From the NCBI GenBank assembly GCA_019186985.1, contig JABARQ010000001.1, forward strand, positions 99,850 to 163,849: a DNA stretch of 64,000 nucleotides. The letters run 5' to 3'. Of the stretch, positions 8,977 to 16,954 are shown in pieces. The notes under the pieces are model-generated. The model was not told the origin of the DNA and searched no databases. It saw only the letters and a program-made list of their open reading frames with translations. Numbering within the stretch: the first letter of the stretch is position 1; each line of letters begins with the position of its first letter. The position numbers and the translations under genes were made by a program. Origin of the DNA: Prosthecobacter sp. Lineage in GTDB: Bacteria; Verrucomicrobiota; Verrucomicrobiia; Verrucomicrobiales; Verrucomicrobiaceae.

Positions 8977-10584
8977 TCAATACACGTCTCTTGCATACCT
9001 CCGTGTCTTCTTCATCTCCGCGACATACTGCGCGGCTTCCTCAGCCGACCTGCCGCCCTGGGACTGGATGATCTGGCGCAGGGCTTCATCGACATCCTTC
9101 GCCATGCGCTTGGCATCGCCACAGACGTAGAAATATGCGCCTTCCTCCAGCCACTGCCAGAGTTCGCTGGCGGCCTGAAGCATGCGGGTCTGGACGTAGA
9201 TTTTCTCCTCCTGGTCGCGGCTGAAGGCGGTGTCGAGCCGGGTGAGCAGGCCGGTCTTCAGCCAGCCGGTGATCTGTTCATGATAGAGAAAGTCGCTGGC
9301 GCGTTTCTGGTCGCCGAAGAACAGCCAGTTCTTGCCCGTGGCCCTCGTGGCCTCACGTTCTTCAAGGAAGGCCCGGAAGGGCGCGATGCCGGTGCCTGGG
9401 CCGACCATGATGACCGGCCGGGTCAGATCACTGGGCAGGCGGAAATGGGCGGCGGCATGAAAATAAATGCCGGTGGTTTCGCCGAGAGGCAGGCGGTCGG
9501 CGAGGAAGGTGCTGGCCGTGCCCTTGTGAGCGATGCCGTCGCTGGTGTAACGTACCGCGCCGACGCAGAGATGCACCTCGTCCGGATGAGCCTTGATGCT
9601 TGAGGCGATGGAGTAAAGCCGCGGCTGCAGCTTGCGCAGGCCGTTGAGGAAGGCTTCGAGGGTCAGGCCGGGCTCGGGTGTCTTGCCAAGAAGATGACGG
9701 ATCTCGAAATCGGTGAGGAGGGTTTCGCGAAGCGTCCGCGAGCCCACGGGGGAAGCCGGATCGAATCCATGGGAGGAAAGCACGGCCTCGACGACTTCAG
9801 GGCAGTTTCGAACGAAGACGCCCAGGGCGTCCCCGACCTCGTAAGTCAGCCCGCTGCCTTGGAGCGAGAAGGCGATGTGATGGGTGTCCTTGGCGCTGCC
9901 CGGGGCATTGAGGGCCTCATTGGCGACCAAGCGGGCCTGGAAGGGATTCTTTTTGGACCACGAGCCTTCAGGTGCTGTTGCCGCGTCGGATGTCTCCGCC
10001 GGTCCTGAGGCTCCGAGGATGCTGAAGGCGTTTGCAGACCATGTCCTTGCCTCATCGTCAAAGTCGACGTCGCAGTCCACGCGTTCAGCGATGCGTGTGG
10101 CCCCAAGCTCGGCGAGCCTTGCGTCGATTTTTTTCCCCGCGAGACAGAAGGTGTCGCCGTAATTTTTGTCTCCAAGCGCCAGGACGGAGTAGCTCACGCC
10201 GTCGAACCTGGGGCTGCTGCCGTTCTGGTTGATGGTGTTCCAGAAGGAGGCGGCGTTGTCAGGCATGTCACCCTCGCCCCAGGTGGAGGTGATGAGCAGG
10301 ACGTTGCGGTCCTTGATGAAGTCGGCGGGTTGCAGCGAATCGAGGCCTGCGGCTCGCGCCGCAAAGCCCCGACCCGCTGCTTCCCTGGCCAGCCGCTTGG
10401 CCAAACTTTCCGCGTTGCCGCTCTGACTGCCGAAGGCGATGAGGAGGGGTCGTCTTGATTCTGCCTCCATGGATCCACCGGGAGGTGAGCCGCGGTTCAG
10501 GACTCCCGCGAGGAAGCCGTTGAGCCAGGCGCGTTGTTCGGCGGAGAAGGGAGCGTTGTCAGGAATCAGGGGGACGATTTTCAT
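8977..10584 (-). CDS. CysJ-type NADPH flavoprotein reductase
   Basis: A 535-residue diflavin reductase. An N-terminal segment is followed by a flavodoxin domain (GSQSGNAESLA FMN loop near residues 53-63, STWGEGDMP and LGDKNYG loops), then FAD-binding and NAD(P)H-binding domains (GPGTGIAPFRAF; YVCGDAKRMAKDV; C-terminal aromatic). It would pass NADPH electrons through FAD and FMN to a haem or siroheme partner. No CysI hemoprotein lies nearby, so the likely acceptor is NirA, 1.3 kb downstream on the same strand (inference). Sulfite reductase flavoprotein is the alternative. The porin gene lies 37 bp upstream. Confidence 0.88.
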   Translation of the reverse strand: MKIVPLIPDNAPFSAEQRAWLNGFLAGVLNRGSPPGGSMEAESRRPLLIAFGSQSGNAESLAKRLAREAAGRGFAARAAGLDSLQPADFIKDRNVLLITSTWGEGDMPDNAASFWNTINQNGSSPRFDGVSYSVLALGDKNYGDTFCLAGKKIDARLAELGATRIAERVDCDVDFDDEARTWSANAFSILGASGPAETSDAATAPEGSWSKKNPFQARLVANEALNAPGSAKDTHHIAFSLQGSGLTYEVGDALGVFVRNCPEVVEAVLSSHGFDPASPVGSRTLRETLLTDFEIRHLLGKTPEPGLTLEAFLNGLRKLQPRLYSIASSIKAHPDEVHLCVGAVRYTSDGIAHKGTASTFLADRLPLGETTGIYFHAAAHFRLPSDLTRPVIMVGPGTGIAPFRAFLEEREATRATGKNWLFFGDQKRASDFLYHEQITGWLKTGLLTRLDTAFSRDQEEKIYVQTRMLQAASELWQWLEEGAYFYVCGDAKRMAKDVDEALRQIIQSQGGRSAEEAAQYVAEMKKTRRYARDVY

Positions 10585-10621
10585 CTGTCAGAGCGGCTTG
10601 AGAGATGCGGTGGAAAGCGGA

Positions 10622-12022
10622 TCAGAAATCGATCTGCAGCTGCACGTAGGCGAAGTGGGCGCTGTCATCGCCGCGTGTGGCGGTCTGTGTTTCCGTGAGG
10701 TAGTCGCCGGGCAGGAAGTAGCTGTAGCCGGCCTGGAGGGCGACGTGCGGGTTGAACTTGTAGATGGCGGTGAGGTCGATCTCCTGGCCGCGGAAGGTGC
10801 TGGCACCCTTGGCCGCAGCGGCATTGCGAGCCACGGCGGTGACACCGTTCACTCGACGCCAGGCGTCGGCGTTATCATCGTTCCAGTAGAGGTGGTAGTC
10901 GATCATCACCTTCAGCTTCTTGCTGGGCTGGAAGCTGATGTTCAGCTGCGGGTTGTGCATGTTGATCCAGCCTGTGGTGTCCATGTAGCCGTAGAACAGA
11001 TGGTTCGTCGGATAAAGGTTCTGGAAGGTGTTGAGGTCGCCGTCGGTGGCGTCGCCGTCACCCGGGCTCCAGTTGTACTGAACGCCGATGCGCGGCTTCC
11101 AGGGATGGTTGAGCCAGTTGTAACCGACGCCCCAGTGGCCGGCGAAGGCGCTGAGGTCTCGGCCTGAGACCTCGCCAAACTGGGCGGCCATTTCCATCTC
11201 GTAGTCAAAGCCGGCGAGCTTCTTCGGGTCGCCTTTCCAGAGCGTGCCGATCGTCCAGAAGTCCGTGTCACCGTTGTCCAAAACGGGCCCGAAGTCTGCG
11301 TTGCCCTGGTCCCTCTTGTTGAAGACGTAGAGATCGGTCGTCAGGTTGAAGGGAATGAACTGGGTGGCGAGATAAGCGCCGCTGAACAATGTCTGCGAGG
11401 GCTCATCTGTGTCGAAGTACTGGCTTTTGTTGAACTGCGTGGGGTTGAACACCACGGGGCTGGAGGTGAAGAGGTCGAACTGCCACTTGGACGAGGCATA
11501 GCGAAGCTTCACGGCGTCGAAGGTGCGGGCCTGGTTAAGCCACTCAAGAGGGCCGACGAGGCGCTGGTCGCCGTAGCTGAGGAACTGGCGGCCGATGGTG
11601 GAGCTGAAGCCCTTCTTGATGTCGCCGACCTGCACATAGGCCTTGAGGATGTCGAAGTAGTCGTCGCCCTCGGCCCCCAGGACGCCCGGGATGTTGGGCC
11701 TGCTGCCGCCGAATTCACGGATGTCCTGGCCCTGGACGTAGATCTTCAGCCAGTCGGTCATCTGGAGGCCGAGGCCGAGCCGGAAGCGGTTGAGCAGCCA
11801 GGTGGCGTCCTGGGGGCCGTTGATGGCGTTGTTGAAGTCGAAGTTGTTCTCCCTTCCTTCAAAGCGCATCTTTTCCTGCACATCGACGGTGAGCCTGCCG
11901 TCGAGGAGGGTGATGGGGGCGTAGCCGGGAGGGGGAAGCGGCGCGGGGGCCGGTGCGGGTGCCGGAGTTCCGGCGACGGCGAGGGATGCCGTTGCGAGCA
12001 GTAGCGGTGTGGTGATTTTCAT
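10622..12022 (-). CDS. outer-membrane porin, alginate-export-like
   Basis: A 466-residue protein with a clear signal peptide (basic start, hydrophobic core, then a proline/alanine-rich stretch near residue 20). The rest consists of alternating amphipathic strands with many aromatic girdle residues, ending in an aromatic residue (QLQIDF), the hallmark of outer-membrane beta-barrels. Composition and order resemble the alginate_exp family (PF13372). Placed between the nitrate transporter and reductase genes, it may admit nitrate or nitrite into the periplasm (inference). The ATG at 12022 is chosen because the signal peptide starts there; an upstream frame extension to 12130 is not convincing. 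Confidence 0.82.
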   Translation of the reverse strand: MKITTPLLLATASLAVAGTPAPAPAPAPLPPPGYAPITLLDGRLTVDVQEKMRFEGRENNFDFNNAINGPQDATWLLNRFRLGLGLQMTDWLKIYVQGQDIREFGGSRPNIPGVLGAEGDDYFDILKAYVQVGDIKKGFSSTIGRQFLSYGDQRLVGPLEWLNQARTFDAVKLRYASSKWQFDLFTSSPVVFNPTQFNKSQYFDTDEPSQTLFSGAYLATQFIPFNLTTDLYVFNKRDQGNADFGPVLDNGDTDFWTIGTLWKGDPKKLAGFDYEMEMAAQFGEVSGRDLSAFAGHWGVGYNWLNHPWKPRIGVQYNWSPGDGDATDGDLNTFQNLYPTNHLFYGYMDTTGWINMHNPQLNISFQPSKKLKVMIDYHLYWNDDNADAWRRVNGVTAVARNAAAAKGASTFRGQEIDLTAIYKFNPHVALQAGYSYFLPGDYLTETQTATRGDDSAHFAYVQLQIDF

Positions 12023-12343
12023 CTCGATGGTGTTGTTGTCGTTGTGGGCTTTGGCTGCTGCGGCGGCTTGCAGGGAGGGGTGCTGGACCGGTGGGTTCAG
12101 CGCCTTTTTGATGAGCCATGACCGTGCCAACGCCCTTCAGTCGTGGAAGAAGCAGCTTGAATCCTTTGCGTAGTCAGGATGAAAAAAACTCATGAACGAG
12201 GTGTTGTCAGATCATGGGAGGAACGACGGGGCGCATGGCCGCCTTCCGTGTGCTGGCTGCGGCCGCCCGGGACTCGACCGACAAAAGACCTTCCCTTGCC
12301 GCCACAACAATGCCTAATCTTCCCTGAACACTCCTCCGACGCC
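12023..12343. other. divergent intergenic region, porin / bicupin
   Basis: A 321-bp gap between the porin start (minus) and the bicupin start (plus). It must contain the promoters of both, but I could not identify convincing -35/-10 boxes, operators or hairpins. A weak open frame crosses it in phase with the bicupin, without recognisable protein features. Confidence 0.5.
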
Positions 12344-13282
12344 ATGAATGCGCCCGACTCACCCTCCGCCCCGACCTGCAACTCCGAATGGGAGAAGCAC
12401 GGTTTGTTTTACGAGTATGGCAGCGCGGCGAATCCGCGGATGCCCAGGATCGAGATCGATGTGTTTCCGCCAGCTCTGCATCATGTCGCCGAAAGCAGGG
12501 TCATCCCGCTGGAGCTGTCGAACAAGCTCGAAACACCCTACCCTGTCACAGGGCCCAGCCTGGTGGCGAACTTCATTCACATTGCCGCTGGCGAGGAGCT
12601 GCCCACCTCCTGCCATGCCAGCAGCCAGGTCTTTTACGTCATCCGCGGCTCTGGTTTCAGCAGGATCGACGGCAGGAGGCTGGGCTGGAAAACGGGCGAT
12701 TTGTTTGCGCTGCCGGTGACGGGTGAAATCCGGCATCGGGCGGATGAGGACAGCGCCTTTTACTGGGTGAACGACCAGCCGCTGATGGATTACCTGGGGG
12801 CCAGGCCCGTCACACCCAGGTTCCGGCCCCTCTATTTCTCGCGTGAGCTCCTCACGAGCGAGCTGGAAAAGGTGCGGAAGGAAAACGAGGGCAAGGACAA
12901 GAACCGCAACGGCATCCTGCTGGCGAATCCCGACTGCCCGCAGACCAAGACGCTGACTCACTCGATGTGGTCGCTTTACAACCTGCTGCCCGCGAGGAGC
13001 CGGCAGAAGGCCCACCGGCACAACTCGATCGCCCTGGATTTCGCCGTGAAGGCCTCGGATGGCGTTTACACCATGATCGGCCGCGATCTCGACAGCGATG
13101 GCAACATCATCAACCCGGTCCGCGCCAACTGGGTTGCTGGCGGAGCCTTCGTGACGCCGCCGGGCTGGTGGCACTCCCATCACAACGAGAGCGACGAGGA
13201 CGCCATCGTCCTGCCCGTGCAGGACGCCGGCCTGCACACCTACCTGCAGACCCTCGACATCCAGTTTGCCCGCGGGTATTGA
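12344..13282 (+). CDS. bicupin, gentisate 1,2-dioxygenase-like
   Basis: A 312-residue protein with two cupin barrels. The first is at about residues 70-160 (HASSQVFYVIRGSG...GDLFALP), the second at about 215-310 (KAHRHNSIALDFAV...GGAFVTPPGWWHSHHNES). Histidines of the second barrel could bind a metal; the first looks degenerate at the usual H-x-H. Gentisate 1,2-dioxygenase and related ring-cleaving enzymes have this layout, but no other aromatic-degradation gene is present, so the substrate is unknown. It is transcribed against the nitrate genes around it. The ATG at 12344 gives the compact family-like start; upstream codons read low-complexity sequence. Confidence 0.72.
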   Translation: MNAPDSPSAPTCNSEWEKHGLFYEYGSAANPRMPRIEIDVFPPALHHVAESRVIPLELSNKLETPYPVTGPSLVANFIHIAAGEELPTSCHASSQVFYVIRGSGFSRIDGRRLGWKTGDLFALPVTGEIRHRADEDSAFYWVNDQPLMDYLGARPVTPRFRPLYFSRELLTSELEKVRKENEGKDKNRNGILLANPDCPQTKTLTHSMWSLYNLLPARSRQKAHRHNSIALDFAVKASDGVYTMIGRDLDSDGNIINPVRANWVAGGAFVTPPGWWHSHHNESDEDAIVLPVQDAGLHTYLQTLDIQFARGY

Positions 13283-13723
13283 GGGGGGATGGTGAGGGAT
13301 GCTTGCCTGTTCATGCAGGCTGTGGTTCTCACTCCACATGGGCTGCGGCAGCCGTGCTGCCGCTTTGCTGAGCCAGCCCTGCTGGCGTGAACGACCCTGG
13401 CGTTTCGAGGGCGTCTCAGACCTGCGCCGCGGTGGTTTGGAGACTGGGGTGGAGCGGAGTCTTGCGCCACCGCAGCAGGGCTGCGGGATGAAGGCGGCAG
13501 CAGGGCTGCCGCAGTCCAAGGAGGCTGTTCTGGGCCTCTGAGGTAAACGTCAGTCGGGACCCGGTGGTTCCCATGAGGCCGAGGCAGAGTAGGCCTCCGG
13601 CACTTGGAAAGCGCATTCATCTCACCCGGAAATCGGAGTGATCCCGTGTTCTGTCAGGTTGCCGCATTCATAGAAACGGAAGGCTTTGGCATGTGCTCAC
13701 GCGTAGCTGAATCACCAGCGGTC
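13283..13723. other. 440-bp convergent intergenic region with REP-like palindromes
   Basis: This stretch lies between the stops of the bicupin and an ABC ATPase. Apart from the palindromes listed separately (13345-13512), I see no gene, promoter or T-rich terminator. Several short frames cross it but lack any recognisable domain. Confidence 0.6.
13345..13512. repeat. REP-like palindrome cluster (GCGGCAGC-N3-GCTGCCGC)
   Basis: Two perfect 8-bp stems with 3-base loops share the same arms, GCGGCAGC and GCTGCCGC, at 13345-13363 (loop CGT) and 13494-13512 (loop AGG). Between them sits CGCAGC-AGG-GCTGCG at 13471-13485, and GCGGTGG (13429) can pair with CCACCGC (13467). The layout resembles clustered repetitive extragenic palindromes and could also serve as a bidirectional mRNA end for the convergent genes. 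Confidence 0.7.
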
Positions 13724-14596
13724 TCAGGCTGCGGCGACCATGCCGTGGGAGGCGAGTTCGGCGGCCATGTCGGCGCTAGGCTGAAACTTCGGCTCGCGGC
13801 TGGGACGGATGTGGGAGCGGTCGTTGAGGAAGGTGATCAGGTGCTCGCGCAGCTCGTAGTAGCGCGGATCCTCCATGATCTCCTTGCGGCTGCGGGGGCG
13901 TTCGAAGGGGATGTTGAGGATGTCGCCCACCTCGGCTTCGGGGCCGTCGGTCATCATGATGACACGGTCGGAGAGGTAGACGGCCTCGTCCACGTCATGG
14001 GTGACCATGAGGGTGGTGATGCGGTTGCGGCGCCAGAGCTCGAGCAGGACGTCCTGCAGCTCGTAGCGGGTGAGGGAGTCAAGCATGCCGAAGGGTTCGT
14101 CGAGCAGGAGCATCTTGGGCTGGAGGGCGAAGGCGCGGGCGATGCCGACGCGCTGGCGCATGCCCTGGGAGAGTTCGCCGGGGCTCTTGTGCATCGCATC
14201 GGCGAGACCGACGATGCTCAGGTAGTATTCGGCCATCTGGCGGCGCTCCTCCTTGCTGGCGGTGAAGTAAACCTGGTTGACGCCGAGCATGACGTTTTCA
14301 AAGGCGGTCATCCAGGGCAGCAGGCAGGGGGACTGGAAGACGATGCCGCGGTCGGGGCCGGGGCCGACGGCCTCCTTGCCGGCGAGGATCATGTTGCCCT
14401 TGGAAAGCTCGCTGAGCCCGGCGACCATCATGAGCACGGTGCTTTTGCCGCATCCGGAATGGCCGATGAGGGTGGCGAACTCGCCCTCCCTGAGCTTCAG
14501 GCTGAAGTCCTTGACGATGGTGGCAGGTCCCTTGGGCGTGTCATAGGTCTTCCAGAGCCGGTCGAGCTCGAGCATCTTGGGGTTCTTGACGCTCAT
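13724..14596 (-). CDS. nitrate ABC transporter ATP-binding protein (NrtC/D-like, canonical)
   Basis: A 290-residue ABC ATPase of the nitrate/sulfonate/taurine group. It contains Walker [10 protein letters not shown] (near residue 42), Q-loop in [10 protein letters not shown], signature LSQGMRQR, Walker [12 protein letters not shown] and an intact H-loop, VTHDVDEA. The C-terminal 40 residues are basic and end in an alanine-rich tail. Its start overlaps the stop of the preceding ATPase gene by four bases (ATGA), which implies translational coupling and supports a heterodimer. It lacks the extra solute-binding domain found on cyanobacterial NrtC. It energises uptake of nitrate or nitrite through NrtB. 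Confidence 0.9.
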   Translation of the reverse strand: MSVKNPKMLELDRLWKTYDTPKGPATIVKDFSLKLREGEFATLIGHSGCGKSTVLMMVAGLSELSKGNMILAGKEAVGPGPDRGIVFQSPCLLPWMTAFENVMLGVNQVYFTASKEERRQMAEYYLSIVGLADAMHKSPGELSQGMRQRVGIARAFALQPKMLLLDEPFGMLDSLTRYELQDVLLELWRRNRITTLMVTHDVDEAVYLSDRVIMMTDGPEAEVGDILNIPFERPRSRKEIMEDPRYYELREHLITFLNDRSHIRPSREPKFQPSADMAAELASHGMVAAA

Positions 14597-15513
14597 GCCG
14601 CCACCTCCACTTCTTCGTTCTTGGATTCATGGCGGCGTTTCGGGCCGCGGCGGGTGAGGAATTCAATGCTGTTCACTTGGGTCAGGTCCTCGGGAAGGAT
14701 GTCGGGCAGGTTGAGCTTGAGGCTGGTCTTTGACTTGGTGCGGCCCTTGGCGTCGAGGAGCGTGTTGATGAGGCGGGCCCGCAGCTTCTTGAAGGCCGGG
14801 TCATGGTTGATGGTGCGGCGGTCGCGCGGGCGTTCGAGATTGACCAGGATGGGCTCGCCAAGGGTGGCCGGAGCGGTGGGCAGGAGCGGGATGACCTTGT
14901 CGGCCACCAGGATGGCCTCATCGGGGTCGTTGGTGATCCAGATGACGGTGGTCTTGTTGCTCTGCCAGATCTCGCTGATCTCGTCCTGAAGCGTGGCTCG
15001 GGTGAGCGCGTCGAGGGCGCTGAGCGGTTCGTCCATGAGCAGCACCCTTGGGTTCATGGCGAGCGTGCGAGCCACGGAGACGCGCTGGCGCATGCCGCCG
15101 GAGAGCTCCCGGGGCAGCTTGTGGGCGGCGTGGCTGAGCTTCACCATGGCGATGTGCCTGGCGACATGCGCGCGACGTTGTTCGGCGGTCCAGTCCTTGA
15201 AGACCTCGTCCACGGCGAGGGCGATGTTTTCCTCCACCGTCAGCCAGGGCAGCAGGGAGTAGTTCTGGAAGACGAGGCCGCGGTCCGGCCCGGGGCCGGT
15301 GATGGTACGGCCCTCGATCAACGCCTCCCCGGAGTCGGGCTTCACGAGCCCCGAGAGAAGGTTGATTAGCGTGGACTTGCCGGAGCCGGAATAACCAACG
15401 ATGACGACAAACTCGCCCTCCTCGACGCTGAGGCTGATGTCCTTCAGCACCTCGGTGCGTGAGCCGTTGTGGCCGTAGCCCTTGCAGGCGTTTCTGATTT
15501 CGATGAGAGGCAT
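14593..15513 (-). CDS. nitrate ABC transporter ATP-binding protein (NrtC/D-like, Asn in H-loop)
   Basis: A 306-residue ABC ATPase paired with the next gene. It has Walker [11 protein letters not shown]-loop [10 protein letters not shown], signature LSGGMRQR and Walker [12 protein letters not shown]. The switch position reads WITNDPDEA, with asparagine where family members have histidine, so one of the two nucleotide sites is probably altered. The C-terminal tail is rich in Lys/Arg/Glu. The four-helix-bundle element separates this gene from NrtB upstream (445 bp), yet all nitrate genes keep the same direction. The ATG at 15513 fits the family start. Confidence 0.88.
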   Translation of the reverse strand: MPLIEIRNACKGYGHNGSRTEVLKDISLSVEEGEFVVIVGYSGSGKSTLINLLSGLVKPDSGEALIEGRTITGPGPDRGLVFQNYSLLPWLTVEENIALAVDEVFKDWTAEQRRAHVARHIAMVKLSHAAHKLPRELSGGMRQRVSVARTLAMNPRVLLMDEPLSALDALTRATLQDEISEIWQSNKTTVIWITNDPDEAILVADKVIPLLPTAPATLGEPILVNLERPRDRRTINHDPAFKKLRARLINTLLDAKGRTKSKTSLKLNLPDILPEDLTQVNSIEFLTRRGPKRRHESKNEEVEVAA

Positions 15514-15519
15514 GCGAAA

Positions 15520-15550
15520 CTTATGATTTATGATTTATGACTTATGATTT
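15520..15550. repeat. left arm of four-helix-bundle element: ATGATTT-type repeats
   Basis: AT-rich direct repeats of the words TTATGATT and TTATGACT lie between the ATPase start and the four-helix-bundle gene. They are imperfectly inverted relative to the right arm at 15921-15956. The composition differs sharply from the GC-rich surroundings. Confidence 0.85.
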
Positions 15551-15564
15551 GGAATGGCGTTCCT

Positions 15565-15936
15565 ATGACGAACCAAGAGATCAAAGAACGGACCATGGGC
15601 TTTGCGGTGCGAGTCCTGACGATGGTGGATGCGCTGCCGAAGACGACTGCCGGCAATACGGTTGGAAATCAGATCGCGAGAAGTGGAACATCGGTGGCGG
15701 CGAATTACAGGGCTGCTTTGAGGGCCAAGTCCGATGCCGACTTCATCAACAAAATCACCAACGTGCTTGAGGAGGCTGATGAGAGCGGTTTTTGGATCGA
15801 ACTGGCTGAGAAAGCCAGATGGCTGCCCTCCAGGCGGCTGAAAGCACTTCTTCAGGAAGCCGAAGAGCTCACGAAAATCTTCAACGCCACGCGAGTGACG
15901 GCCAAGCGCCGCACGGCCAGAAATCATCAGTCGTAA
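15565..15936 (+). CDS. four-helix-bundle protein (S23/IVP family), second copy
   Basis: A 123-residue member of the same family as the protein at 8084, but clearly diverged in sequence. The signature reads QIARSGTSVAANYRAA, followed by DADFINKI and a VLEEADES-x-FWIEL helix. It lies opposite to the nitrate transporter genes, in the gap between NrtB and an ATPase. Its ends run into the AT-rich arms: an earlier in-frame ATG (15544) falls inside the left arm, so 15565 is preferred, and the stop codon is formed by the right arm. The gene plus arms looks like a self-contained inserted module. The biochemical role is unknown. Confidence 0.88.
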   Translation: MTNQEIKERTMGFAVRVLTMVDALPKTTAGNTVGNQIARSGTSVAANYRAALRAKSDADFINKITNVLEEADESGFWIELAEKARWLPSRRLKALLQEAEELTKIFNATRVTAKRRTARNHQS

Positions 15937-15956
15937 ATCATCAATCATAAATGATT
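15921..15956. repeat. right arm of four-helix-bundle element: AAATCAT-type repeats
   Basis: Repeats of AAATCAT and TCGTAAATCAT form the inverted counterpart of the left arm at 15520-15550. They also supply the C-terminal codons and TAA stop of the four-helix-bundle gene. The arm ends 2 bp before the NrtB stop codon at 15958. Confidence 0.85.
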
Positions 15957-15957
15957 C

Positions 15958-16845
15958 TCAGGCCGTTTTGAACCGTCCCTCGATGACGCTCATGAGGCGG
16001 TCGAGGACGTAGCCGACGACGCCGATGGTGAGGATGCAGAGGATGATGTGGGCGTAGCTGTTGGCGTTGTACTGCTGCCAGAGGAAGCCGCCGACGCCGG
16101 GGCGACCGGTGAGCATCTCCACGGCGACGATGACGAGCCAGGCGATGCCGAGGCTGAGGCGGAAGCCGGTGAACATGTAGGGCAGGGTGGCGGGCACGAG
16201 GACCTTCCAGAGAGTTTTCCAGCGGGAGAGCCGGAGCACACGGGCCACGTTCAAGTAGTCCACGGGAACGGCGCGCACGCCGACGGCGGTGTTCATCACC
16301 GTCGGCCACATGGCGCAGATGGCGATGGTGAAGAGAGCGGCTGCATCCGAGGCGCCGAAGGTGGTCCGGCCGTCGCCGTTGACGACCTTCACGCCGCTGA
16401 AGAGGATCATGCCGAGCGGCAGCCAGGCGAGGGGTGACACGGGCCGGAGCACCTGGATGATGGGGTCGAAGGCCTTGGTGAACTGCCTGGACAGGCCGAG
16501 CAGAAAGCCGATGGGGGTGCCGATGACCAGGGCGATGAAGTAGCCCTGGGCGACGAGGACGAGGGACATCCAGGTGAAGCGCAGGATCCCCTGGTCGAGC
16601 TCGCCGCGCTTGGCGAAGGGATCCACGATGTAGGGCTTGCTTGCCGTCCAGGTTTCAGCCGGAGTCGGCAGGTCGGCGGAGAGCCCCTCACGCTTGGTGA
16701 CCTTGATCTTGTCGCCAAAGTCGTCGGTCTTTTCAGTGATCACGGACTTGCCGGCGATGACGTACCAAAAGAGGCAGGTGATGAGGATCGCGAGGAGCGG
16801 CAGGAAGATGGAGTCGAGCTTGTATTTCTGGATGAGGGGATGCAT
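15958..16845 (-). CDS. nrtB: nitrate ABC transporter permease
   Basis: A 295-residue inner-membrane permease of the NrtB/SsuC/TauC group, with a first hydrophobic helix at about residues 13-32, an unusual charged periplasmic-type segment at about 33-90, then five further helices. The permease EAA-like loop appears around AVPVDYLNVARVLRLS, and the C-terminus includes ATLPYMFTGFRLSLGIAW. It forms the nitrate channel, driven by the two downstream ATPases and fed by NrtA (upstream on this strand). A short repeat element sits between NrtA and this gene, and the four-helix-bundle element lies immediately downstream. Confidence 0.92.
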   Translation of the reverse strand: MHPLIQKYKLDSIFLPLLAILITCLFWYVIAGKSVITEKTDDFGDKIKVTKREGLSADLPTPAETWTASKPYIVDPFAKRGELDQGILRFTWMSLVLVAQGYFIALVIGTPIGFLLGLSRQFTKAFDPIIQVLRPVSPLAWLPLGMILFSGVKVVNGDGRTTFGASDAAALFTIAICAMWPTVMNTAVGVRAVPVDYLNVARVLRLSRWKTLWKVLVPATLPYMFTGFRLSLGIAWLVIVAVEMLTGRPGVGGFLWQQYNANSYAHIILCILTIGVVGYVLDRLMSVIEGRFKTA

Positions 16846-16849
16846 CGGA

Positions 16850-16948
16850 ATTGATGATTGATGATTTTTGACTTATGATTTGCCGATTCACGCCGACTTC
16901 CGCCGCCGCCCCTTTCGGAGCGGCTTTGGAAATCGTAAATCATAAATC
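16850..16948. repeat. solo AT-armed element without ORF (MITE-like)
   Basis: The left arm (about 16850-16881) contains TGATGATT and CTTATGATTT words and the right arm (about 16929-16948) the complementary AAATCGTAAATCATAAATC. Between them lies a 47-bp GC-rich core that can itself fold (GCCGC with GCGGC). The arm words match those around the four-helix-bundle gene at 15565, but no coding sequence is present. It occupies almost the entire NrtA-NrtB junction. Confidence 0.8.
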
Positions 16949-16954
16949 CGGCGG

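Noticed and set aside
7631..8980. 449-codon minus-strand open frame built of 57-residue repeats
   Set aside because: It is a by-product of the 171-bp repeat period (a multiple of three) and also runs antisense through the four-helix-bundle gene; no start signal or protein-like composition.
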